DNA of 26,319 nt from an uncultured Acetatifactor sp. Its GTDB lineage: Bacteria; Bacillota; Clostridia; Lachnospirales; Lachnospiraceae. The notes under the pieces were generated by a model. It did no database searches and was not told where the DNA came from. It worked only from the letters and a program-made list of their open reading frames with translations. Positions 1 through 7,542 of this stretch are shown here, piece by piece (position 1 is the stretch's first letter; each line of letters begins with the position of its first letter). Where the stretch lies: NCBI GenBank assembly GCA_910584235.1, contig CAJTZD010000051.1, positions 1-26,319 of the forward strand, in the 5' to 3' direction. The position numbers were made by a program, and so were the translations under genes.

Positions 1-2
1 AC

Positions 3-59
3 CTGAAAAAGCTGAAAGCGTTAGGCTGGGAAGATTCTGCCGCAGGACAACCTGCCTAA
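3..59 (+). CDS. 3' end of an unidentified gene (partial)
   Basis: A frame open from the window edge reads LKKLKALGWEDSAAGQPA and then stops at TAA (57-59). Only 18 residues are visible, so no function can be given. The composition is protein-like, but such a short open frame could be chance. If real, this gene is transcribed toward the distal end of the CRISPR array and ends about 100 bp before it. The stretch 60-160 that follows is AT-rich and shows no clear hairpin terminator or repeat. Confidence 0.3.
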   Translation: MKKLKALGWEDSAAGQPA

Positions 60-160
60 TCATACATGAGAGTCTAAAAACTCAAAAATATACTATAGGG
101 GTAGTCTGCGCTTTTTTTGCTAAAACAAAGGTTAGGTTTCACAGTAATTACAGATGTCAA

Positions 161-1710
161 ATTTCAATCCACACTCCCGCACAGGGAGTGACGGGATATG
201 ACACCGTTTAAGAGAAGTGGTCCGAAATTTCAATCCACACTCCCGCACAGGGAGTGACAAATGTTATGTCTACCTTGACCCGATATTTATGATTTCAATC
301 CACACTCCCGCACAGGGAGTGACGCAGATACACCCTGTCTGGGACTGCCGGTACGAATTTCAATCCACACTCCCGCACAGGGAGTGACGACAGAAAGATA
401 CTGATAGGAGCGCGATTTACCGATTTCAATCCACACTCCCGCACAGGGAGTGACGACAAAGGACAAAAAAGATCCCATGGACGTGATATTTCAATCCACA
501 CTCCCGCACAGGGAGTGACAAACTGTAAATCCGGAGGCACACCCGACAAGTCAATTTCAATCCACACTCCCGCACAGGGAGTGACATCCGCTTTATCTCT
601 TTATCCAGGGCAGATTTTGTATTTCAATCCACACTCCCGCACAGGGAGTGACAATTTCCGACTCTCTGGAGTTTGTCCCTCTATGATTTCAATCCACACT
701 CCCGCACAGGGAGTGACTCAGGAAAAACAGCATTATTGCCGGAACCAGTAGATTTCAATCCACACTCCCGCACAGGGAGTGACGAATACCGTCATAACCT
801 ACCGTAAACGTGCTATAGGATTTCAATCCACACTCCCGCACAGGGAGTGACTATAATTCCAGATGGGTCTTGCGCCGCCATTATAATTTCAATCCACACT
901 CCCGCACAGGGAGTGACGGAATGTCAGAGCTTACCGCCAAGCAGATTTCAAGATTTCAATCCACACTCCCGCACAGGGAGTGACTGAGCTAAACACGCAT
1001 TTGCAATCCAACAAAATTATTTCAATCCACACTCCCGCACAGGGAGTGACATATAATATCCATAAAGGGAGAGCGTTGTCGGAATTTCAATCCACACTCC
1101 CGCACAGGGAGTGACTGCAAGCGTGTAGGTATCCGGGTCGGGTACGGGAAATTTCAATCCACACTCCCGCACAGGGAGTGACTGTCATGCTAATTCTACC
1201 TTTCCTTATTTTTTCGATTTCAATCCACACTCCCGCACAGGGAGTGACCCGTACTGACCGGACTGTCAAGGTCAGGAATACTATTTCAATCCACACTCCC
1301 GCACAGGGAGTGACGGTACTTATCGGAAAGGTAGAAAATAGCGTAATCATTTCAATCCACACTCCCGCACAGGGAGTGACAATGGAATCTGCAATTCCCG
1401 GAACAGGCGGGGCTGATTTCAATCCACACTCCCGCACAGGGAGTGACTATTATCACCAAAAAGACAACCATACGTAAACCCATTTCAATCCACACTCCCG
1501 CACAGGGAGTGACTCTATATTTACAATATTACGTTAAGATGGCGCAATTTCAATCCACACTCCCGCACAGGGAGTGACAAGATATAGCTTTCCACGATTT
1601 TGTACTTTGTCGATTTCAATCCACACTCCCGCACAGGGAGTGACCCATTTGGATTATTGCCGTTGTTCATGTAGTAGTATTTCAATCCACACTCCCGCAC
1701 AGGGAGTGAC
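161..1710 (-). CRISPR. Type I-C CRISPR array, 24 repeats and 23 spacers
   Basis: There are 24 copies of a 32-bp repeat. On the plus strand each begins ATTTCAATCC and ends GGGAGTGAC. In RNA sense (minus strand) it begins GTCACTCCC and ends GTGGATTGAAAT, the classic type I-C form with an ACTCCC/GGGAGT hairpin and a GGATTGAAAT 3' tail. Repeat starts are 161, 227, 292, 357, 423, 488, 554, 621, 686, 752, 820, 886, 953, 1019, 1084, 1151, 1217, 1283, 1349, 1416, 1482, 1547, 1613 and 1679. Spacers are 33-36 nt, mostly 34, and I noticed no duplicates. All repeats read identical, including the leader-distal one at 161. The repeat orientation puts the leader and the newest spacers on the right, next to cas2. 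Transcription would run from right to left, in the same direction as the cas operon. Confidence 0.98.
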
Positions 1711-1874
1711 CGCAAAAAAGCAAGTAATTCTAAATCTAAACTTTCCTAATTCAGGCAATATTGCCAATGCAAAGCACTGCCTGCCTCTCTAAAACACACT
1801 ACCTGCCCTATCCAATACCATTTTCTGGTGCGAACCCTCCTGGCATTTTATGTTGGCTTGCTGCCCGCACCTGT
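1711..1874 (-). promoter_or_regulatory. CRISPR leader
   Basis: This 164-bp non-coding stretch lies between the cas2 stop codon and the first (newest) repeat, the usual leader position in type I-C loci. It is AT-rich next to the array and contains a perfect 12-bp palindrome, GGCAATATTGCC (1754-1765), about 44 bp from the repeat. It also holds a GGGTTCGCACC block (minus strand, around 1824-1834). The leader should contain the pre-crRNA promoter and the signals for spacer insertion. I could not assign a convincing -35/-10 pair. Confidence 0.8.
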
Positions 1875-2165
1875 CTAAATCATTAATGTCCCCTCTGCGT
1901 CATAAGACATTTTGCAGCCAAAGTGCTCAACCTTTGTCTGATAGTTATTTCCCAGATAGTAAAAGCGCAGGCTGTCTTCGGCCTCATTTATTAACGATGT
2001 CAGGCGTGCTTTCAGCAGTAGTGCCTGCGAGGCATCCAGAATACACTCAAATACAGAGTTCTGCACCCTCTGGCCATAATTAACGCATTCTTTCGCTACC
2101 TTGCGGAGTCGGGCTTTCCCGGCAGCGCTCTGGGTTGAGACATCATATGTAATCAATACCAGCAT
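1875..2165 (-). CDS. cas2: CRISPR-associated endonuclease Cas2 (type I-C)
   Basis: This 96-residue protein has the normal Cas2 length. Cas2 is a ferredoxin-fold dimer that bridges two Cas1 dimers in the spacer-integration complex. The N-terminus MLVLITYDVST carries the first beta strand and the conserved Asp (YDV). It is followed by the type I-C pattern of an Arg/Lys-rich helix, then GQRVQNSVFEC and a C-terminal DSLRFYYLGN strand. The frame is open 34 codons further upstream. The ATG at 2163-2165 was chosen because the family begins here and a GTAGGTGA ribosome binding site lies just upstream, overlapping the cas1 stop. Only 11 nt separate it from cas1, so it is cotranscribed. It is the last gene of the operon before the leader. 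Confidence 0.96.
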   Translation of the reverse strand: MLVLITYDVSTQSAAGKARLRKVAKECVNYGQRVQNSVFECILDASQALLLKARLTSLINEAEDSLRFYYLGNNYQTKVEHFGCKMSYDAEGTLMI

Positions 2166-2176
2166 ACAATTATCAC

Positions 2177-3208
2177 CTACTTCCACAAAAATGGCGGATA
2201 TTCTTCCACATCTCCACGAATCGTCCGGGCAAGCAGCAATGCCTGCACATAGGGCACTAACCCCCATGCAATCTTTTCCTTTAAGTACGGATGTGTAATG
2301 CTTTCTCTCTTATGATTCTGCCATACATTGAAAAACACCTTTCGGCCATCTTCATTCAAAAAAACTGCATTGTCTTTCTGCTTTTCAAAGTGGGATGCCT
2401 GAATAGCTTTCGTATTAATCAGCGTCAAGATGAAACGATCCGCCAGAACCGGCCTGAGCTCCTCCATCAAGTCCAGCGCAAGGGAACGTCTGCCCGGTCT
2501 GTCGCCATGCATGAAGCCCACATAGGGATCCAGCCCCACACTTGACAATGCATTGGCACAGTCTCCCGCTAAAATCGTATATGCAAAAGACAATAACGCA
2601 TTGATGTTGTCTAATGGCGGCCTACGGTTTCTGGTGGTAAAAGCGAAATCCTCTTTCTGGTTCAGTATCATATCATTGAACACAGAAAAATATTGTTCTG
2701 CGGCTTTTCCCTCTATTCCACGCAGCTCCTCCAGTTCAGACACTGTATCAATTCTGGGCAATGTATTGTATAAAGTATTAGACACCTCTTTCAGCCTTTC
2801 GGCATCCACACGGTGTGCATGGTCGCGCAGGGTGCGCTCTATACTCCACCTACAATTATAGACCTTTCCTATAATCATATTTTTAGCGTATGCTATCTTC
2901 CTGTCATCCCTGTCCGATATTCGATACTGTTCCTTTCGAAGCAATACATTCCCATACTCTTTTCCTATGACTCTGGCCAGAAATGCCCCTCTGGGGGAGA
3001 AAAAGCTCATTCCTATTTTGCGCTCCGCACATGCTCCCATTAGTGCTGGACTTGCGCCCTTATAGGTAAAGCATATAATATTCTCTAACGTATGGAGCGG
3101 AAATCTGCCCAGGGTTTTCTCCCCATTTTGTATTACTACGTTTTCACCGTCAAGAGTCAGGTAACAGTCCTCTGTCATCACATATAAAGTGTTCAGTAAT
3201 TTCCGCAC
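2177..3208 (-). CDS. cas1: CRISPR-associated integrase Cas1 (type I-C)
   Basis: This 343-residue protein has standard Cas1 length. Cas1 is the metal-dependent integrase that inserts new spacers at the leader end together with Cas2. The N-terminal beta-sheet domain starts MRKLLNTLYV, typical of I-C Cas1. The catalytic helical domain carries the expected metal ligands: Glu166 in RGIEGKAA, His234 in GFMHGDRPGR, and Asp246/Glu249 in LALDLMEELRP. The start codon is GTG (3206-3208), preceded at 6 nt by a perfect AGGAGG. A 136-nt gap separates it from cas4, far more than elsewhere in the operon. No catalytic residue is missing, so adaptation should be functional. Confidence 0.97.
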   Translation of the reverse strand: MRKLLNTLYVMTEDCYLTLDGENVVIQNGEKTLGRFPLHTLENIICFTYKGASPALMGACAERKIGMSFFSPRGAFLARVIGKEYGNVLLRKEQYRISDRDDRKIAYAKNMIIGKVYNCRWSIERTLRDHAHRVDAERLKEVSNTLYNTLPRIDTVSELEELRGIEGKAAEQYFSVFNDMILNQKEDFAFTTRNRRPPLDNINALLSFAYTILAGDCANALSSVGLDPYVGFMHGDRPGRRSLALDLMEELRPVLADRFILTLINTKAIQASHFEKQKDNAVFLNEDGRKVFFNVWQNHKRESITHPYLKEKIAWGLVPYVQALLLARTIRGDVEEYPPFLWK

Positions 3209-3344
3209 ACGGTTCCTCCTATAGCTTGCTGAAAAATATCGTTCTTACCTGTGCATAAATAGAATGGCCCCTGAAACTGCCCTGGTTTTCCGTTCCGTTT
3301 CATAATTTGGGCGCAGGCCTAAAGCAGACAGCAGGGCACAGTTA

Positions 3345-4004
3345 TCACTCCCTCTCCTTTATCCCCTGCTCAATATATGTCCTGACCTTTACGGTTTTCT
3401 GCAGCTTCGGGAGGCACAAATCCTCCAGGGAGCATGCCCTGCATTTTTTAGTTGGCTTCACATTGGGCGTATATCCTTTTTGAAATAAATCGTGCATCTC
3501 TCCGGCTGCTTTCTTCACAGCCTCTCGCAGGTCTTCCGTAAATTCCACATGGCTGCGCCGTCTGTTTTCCCCATAAAATAAGTATCCGTCCGATATCCTA
3601 ATTTGGAACATCTCCTCCAGGCAGATGGCCTGGGCGCAAAGCTGCAGTTCATCGGCATTGTCTTCTTTGGGGGCTCCGTGCTTGTACTCCACCGGTACAG
3701 GGGTCCATTTCCCCTCATATCCAAATAGCTTCACGCCCTCATCATCCCGATGGAATTCCACCACATCGCACTGGCCGCTGAGCCCCAGTTCACGGGAGGA
3801 GATACGCAGGCCTCTCACAATCAGCAGATCCCCCCTTTTTTCAAAGGAGCCCTCATCATGGGCTTTCTTGTGCATCAGTTCTCCTGCGGTGGTTCTGTAA
3901 TTCTCTGCCCACTGCTGCTCGATGTGTATCATGGCCCACTGTCTTCTGCAGAATGCAAAGTGCTGGATGCCGGATAGCATGAGATACTCTTCTTCTGAGT
4001 ACAT
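3345..4004 (-). CDS. cas4: CRISPR-associated exonuclease Cas4 (type I-C)
   Basis: This 219-residue RecB-family nuclease carries a 4Fe-4S cluster. In I-C systems Cas4 works with Cas1-Cas2 to trim prespacers and enforce the PAM. Cluster cysteines are visible as Cys19 (FCRRQW) and Cys188, Cys191 and Cys197 (CRACSLEDLC). RecB-type nuclease residues are His45, Asp80 in GQCDVVEF, and the Glu106/Lys108 pair in VEYKHG, followed by LQLCAQA. An in-frame TTG at 4008-4010 overlaps the cas7 stop. The ATG at 4002-4004 is preferred because GAGGGG lies 8 nt upstream of it, leaving a 2-nt gap to cas7. All key residues are present. Confidence 0.95.
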   Translation of the reverse strand: MYSEEEYLMLSGIQHFAFCRRQWAMIHIEQQWAENYRTTAGELMHKKAHDEGSFEKRGDLLIVRGLRISSRELGLSGQCDVVEFHRDDEGVKLFGYEGKWTPVPVEYKHGAPKEDNADELQLCAQAICLEEMFQIRISDGYLFYGENRRRSHVEFTEDLREAVKKAAGEMHDLFQKGYTPNVKPTKKCRACSLEDLCLPKLQKTVKVRTYIEQGIKERE

Positions 4005-4006
4005 GG

Positions 4007-4852
4007 TCAAATCCCCTCTATTTCTTCCAGGGTCAAATCTGGCAAAGAATCCACTCGCACCTCATAGTCTTCAAAGTCTTTTGGATCGTCTGTCCTGGCC
4101 GTAATCCTGACCAGCCTGTGAACCTTTGCGGAAGAGTATTGGCCCATGGGGCAATTGTGTTTCCACCAATATACCCTGCAGACTTCCATGCTGCCGTCAG
4201 GCCTTGCAGAAGAGCTGTCGTTTACAAATAGTGTCCGCAAAGCTTCCTTAATCTTTTCGGCATCCTCATCAGTAAACCCTGTCTTTTCAGCAAGCTGATG
4301 ATTCACGCTGCCCTTTATCACATATAAGGCCGTATATATTTTGTGTTTCATGCCCATGGTGTCGGAAGATTTCTTCTCTTTGGTCTCGCTGTTGACACTT
4401 TTGGTAATCTGCATGCTGTTAATGGATATGGGCAGCACGCTAAATGCGGAGTGGACGGAAACCGGGCCCCTGACTCCCACGGAGACGCTGTCGTCCTTGA
4501 ACGCGAAAACCTGTCCGAAGCTGCGCACGTCAATCCATGTCTCGCATGCCACTTTTGCATAGGCATCCTTGTCCTTAGCCTTTAGTGCTTTCTGCATGTC
4601 CCCATTGTTCTTCGCCCTGTCCGCCAGGCTTTTGCACCCGTCATCCGAACGCTCATCGCTCTGAACAAAAATATTCTCACCCATATCCTGAAGCCTGTTG
4701 CGAATCTTCCTCTTGATGCACACATCCGAAATCTCGCCGTACCCGTCATAAGTCTCTCTGGGTCTGTTGCCGTTTAACGGATCGCCGTTTGGATTTGCAT
4801 TCTTTACCATTACCAACACTTCAAAGTCAATCTTGTTCGTGAATTTTCCCAT
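4007..4852 (-). CDS. cas7: Cascade backbone subunit Cas7c (Csd2)
   Basis: This 281-residue protein has the normal Csd2/Cas7c length. Several copies polymerise along the crRNA spacer to form the backbone of the I-C Cascade complex. The N-terminal RAMP strand is followed by the hallmark KNANPNGDPLNGNRPRE segment (about residues 17-34) and a DVCIKRKIRNR helix. The glycine-rich VGVRGPVSVHSAFS loop lies near 125-140, and a C-terminal EVCRVYWWKHN motif near 222-232. It begins 3 nt after the cas8c stop and ends 2 nt before the preferred cas4 start, consistent with tight cotranslation. The subunit would also be required for any crRNA-like regulation discussed below. Confidence 0.96.
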   Translation of the reverse strand: MGKFTNKIDFEVLVMVKNANPNGDPLNGNRPRETYDGYGEISDVCIKRKIRNRLQDMGENIFVQSDERSDDGCKSLADRAKNNGDMQKALKAKDKDAYAKVACETWIDVRSFGQVFAFKDDSVSVGVRGPVSVHSAFSVLPISINSMQITKSVNSETKEKKSSDTMGMKHKIYTALYVIKGSVNHQLAEKTGFTDEDAEKIKEALRTLFVNDSSSARPDGSMEVCRVYWWKHNCPMGQYSSAKVHRLVRITARTDDPKDFEDYEVRVDSLPDLTLEEIEGI

Positions 4853-4855
4853 TGT

Positions 4856-6802
4856 TTATTCCTCCTCGCTTTCTATGGCGGTGTCCTTTTTCCAAAACGC
4901 TTTTTTCATATATTCCATCTGCTGGTAATATCCGGGCAGATAAAATTCTGACAGCGGCATATTATTAAAGTTCTCTACTGTAAAATGGGTCATGATTTCC
5001 TGCTCCCACTCCTCGAATTTCTTCTGTTCAAAACCACTCAGTTTTTTCTCATAGGCAATCAGATTCTGCTGAATGGTCTTCGCCGTTCTGGCAGGTCTGC
5101 TGCTATATGCATTCCAATAGCGCTTTGCGTTGGTAGTGCGGCTTTCCTTTACCTTGCCGTTCTCATCACGCTCAAACATTGCCCTCTGTTCCATGAAATC
5201 ATATACGGCCAGCAGTCTCCCAAACAAAACGTTCCGGTCATTCAGCCTGTCCTCCAGAAAATGCTCCATAGTCATACTCCCCCTTTCGTAGTTGAATCGT
5301 ATCATCGCGCAGGTAACGCAGAGTACATCGTTGTACCATAAAAATTCATTTTTCATCGCCTGCGGCATGGACGCTCTCTGGGCTGCCGCTCTGATGATGT
5401 CTGTCGGAATCCCAATTCCCTGTCTGGTGATACAGGGAAGCAGCCGTTTGATGGTATTGCGAATCAGCTTGCTGTCCGCCTCCAGCCATTCCGTCCTTTG
5501 CACCCCGAACGCGGCAAGGGCCATCTCTCTGGGGGACGGCGTGCACTCACAGGTGATTCTCTTTCTATCCGATTCCCCTTTTCCCACCTTTACGCTTCTG
5601 CGCCACCTGCAGTGCTGCTGCCAGTTGAGAATTGCGTCCATATATTGTCGTCCGCCCATCTCGTCATAGTACGCAACAGACAGCCGCCCGGTAGTTGCCG
5701 CATCCAAAGCTATCACTGCCACTTTGTCATTGAATTGGATTTTTTCCGCATATCCATTGACTGCATTTACGAACTGTCTGGCAAAGTATTTGCCTGTGTC
5801 ATGCTTGTCCGCACCGGAAGCTTCATATGCATCAATGCCGGCAAAGTCCATGTCGAATTCATCTATCTCATCAAAGGCATGTACCGAGTCCTCCATTATG
5901 TCAGGCAGCGGGAACGGCCTGTTTACCATCCAGCAGACAATGGCTGCTTCGTCCCGGGTATATCCCTGCTTCTGGATAAGCCATCTCAAAGCATTGTGCG
6001 CTTTCTGAGAGGTGTCATATCCTATTGAGGCCGCCTGATCTTTTGTGACAAATCTGCCTCGATAGGTAAAGCCGGATTCATCATTTCCCGAAATCAGCTT
6101 TGCCTTGTCCGCAGTATTCCGTATCTTAGAGGGGTGCTTCTCGGAACAGGGCTCCACTTTACCCGACACATAGCACAGCTTCCTTTCTCCAGTCTTTTGC
6201 TGATAATAAGCGCTGTATCTTTCGTACAGATCCGGATTCTTCCACACCTCCTGGGGCATACTGCTTCCCCGGATCACAAACCTTACATTAGCCCCGGTCT
6301 GTCCCAGCCCCTGTATCTTGCCCTTGTCGGTAAGTCTGCCCTCCTCATCCGGTTCCAGAATCCCGCCTGCCACCAAATCCTGTATCAGGGAACCCTTTTG
6401 GAGATATTGGTATACCGCTCTTACCATAGGATGCGAATCCTCTGATTCAGCCCAGTCCTGCAGCTGCTTTATATATGTGTCAAAGTATTCTCTTTTGTCG
6501 TCATCCGTATAGAAAGTATAATCTCCCGCTATATAGCATAGCTTATCGCATAACGCATGGGGAAAATTTCCATTTCCTCTGGACGCCGAATCCTCCGTAA
6601 CCGGAATAATCGTTACCACGTCCTTACCCTTGTCAAGCTTCTTTGCCCCTCTGAAATTCCCATCTTCATCAATGGTTACCTCTATCTGGGCATTGAATGT
6701 GGAGTGGGAAATGGGCAGCAGCACAGCCTGATTGTTTTTGTCCGCCCCGGCTATTGCGGAATAGATATCATATGTCTCAGCCAAAGTCCTTAACCATGCC
6801 AA
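4856..6802 (-). CDS. cas8c: Cascade large subunit Cas8c (Csd1)
   Basis: This is a Csd1/Cas8c protein of 648 residues with the preferred start. It is the large Cascade subunit that recognises the PAM and recruits Cas3. In many I-C systems the same gene also yields an internally initiated Cas11c. Supporting segments include the N-terminal MAWLRTLAETYDIYS, the KLCYVSGKVEPCSEKHPSKI block, SIGYDTSQKAHNALRWLIQ, and the C-terminal YWNAYSSRPARTAKTIQQNL. The frame is open to a TTG at 6818-6820. The TTG at 6800-6802 gives the family N-terminus and sits 6 nt after GGAGGTG, so it is chosen. That start lies inside the cas5c coding end, overlapping it by 26 nt. A TTG start in such an overlap may keep expression low. 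Confidence 0.93.
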   Translation of the reverse strand: MAWLRTLAETYDIYSAIAGADKNNQAVLLPISHSTFNAQIEVTIDEDGNFRGAKKLDKGKDVVTIIPVTEDSASRGNGNFPHALCDKLCYIAGDYTFYTDDDKREYFDTYIKQLQDWAESEDSHPMVRAVYQYLQKGSLIQDLVAGGILEPDEEGRLTDKGKIQGLGQTGANVRFVIRGSSMPQEVWKNPDLYERYSAYYQQKTGERKLCYVSGKVEPCSEKHPSKIRNTADKAKLISGNDESGFTYRGRFVTKDQAASIGYDTSQKAHNALRWLIQKQGYTRDEAAIVCWMVNRPFPLPDIMEDSVHAFDEIDEFDMDFAGIDAYEASGADKHDTGKYFARQFVNAVNGYAEKIQFNDKVAVIALDAATTGRLSVAYYDEMGGRQYMDAILNWQQHCRWRRSVKVGKGESDRKRITCECTPSPREMALAAFGVQRTEWLEADSKLIRNTIKRLLPCITRQGIGIPTDIIRAAAQRASMPQAMKNEFLWYNDVLCVTCAMIRFNYERGSMTMEHFLEDRLNDRNVLFGRLLAVYDFMEQRAMFERDENGKVKESRTTNAKRYWNAYSSRPARTAKTIQQNLIAYEKKLSGFEQKKFEEWEQEIMTHFTVENFNNMPLSEFYLPGYYQQMEYMKKAFWKKDTAIESEEE

Positions 6803-7523
6803 ACATTCCACCTCCCTCAAATTCCTTTATCCCACGGAAATTCTTTTCTAAAATGAAGTCCTTTTGTTTCGCCTCTCGCATTACCTGCCTGATGTCACAG
6901 TCCTCCGGACGCGGAAACTGTATCACCCCATCTATCATCTGCGCGTTCCAAAGCCGGACGGTCATCTTTCCCTTTTCCTCCTCCCTGACCGCCTCGTCCG
7001 GATACGTAATTCCATGTACCATAATACCAAAGGATAATTTGCTCCCATCGTAATCCCCCTTGCCCTCCTCAAAGGAACATGGCTCCACATATCCCTGACA
7101 CTCTCTTGCCCCCAAAAAGATATCTCTTCTGCCGCCCCGTTCCACCATCCTTTTAGCAATATCATAATGCTTATTCTCGTTTCTGTCTTCTGCCAAATCG
7201 TCTCTGTTTTCATTCCATTCAAAATGAGCCCTTACCCGATACTCTACATTCCTCAGATAAGTATAATAGGCCAAATCATTTCCGCCGTTGTACTTTACAG
7301 GCCTTATCCCCTTTGATTCTGTCTGGATCAGATTCATCACTCTGCATTCGTCAATGATCCACGTAATCGTAGGCTTCCAGTAGATGGATTCTGTTATGCC
7401 TTTCAATGCCTGATAGGTCGGAATCTGATAGCTGCATTTCTCACCTCCTGTTTTGGACAGGGGATCCGTAAATAAGGCATATCGCCCAAAAACGCTGTAT
7501 TCAATTCTGTTCGGCTTGTCCAT
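6777..7523 (-). CDS. cas5: pre-crRNA endoribonuclease Cas5c (Cas5d)
   Basis: This 248-residue Cas5 is the I-C variant that replaces Cas6. It cuts pre-crRNA at the base of the repeat hairpin and stays bound to the 5' handle in Cascade. The residues corresponding to the characterised Tyr-Lys-His active site are present: Tyr48 (ESIYWKP) and Lys118-His119 (NENKHYD). They are followed by a GGRRDIFLGARECQGYVEPC segment containing the glycine-rich loop. It starts 19 nt after cas3 and its last 26 nt overlap the cas8c start. As the processing enzyme it should also recognise the shortened repeat at 10800, which keeps a hairpin followed by TGGATTGAAAG. Confidence 0.96.
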   Translation of the reverse strand: MDKPNRIEYSVFGRYALFTDPLSKTGGEKCSYQIPTYQALKGITESIYWKPTITWIIDECRVMNLIQTESKGIRPVKYNGGNDLAYYTYLRNVEYRVRAHFEWNENRDDLAEDRNENKHYDIAKRMVERGGRRDIFLGARECQGYVEPCSFEEGKGDYDGSKLSFGIMVHGITYPDEAVREEEKGKMTVRLWNAQMIDGVIQFPRPEDCDIRQVMREAKQKDFILEKNFRGIKEFEGGGMFGMVKDFG

Positions 7524-7542
7524 TTCTCACCCACCCTTTCTT

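Noticed and set aside
287..1792. Several ORFs of 60-116 codons across the repeat region
   Set aside because: Their translations are periodic copies of the CRISPR repeat (for example SLPVRECGLK or SIHTPAQGVT) joined by spacers. They are artefacts of the array.
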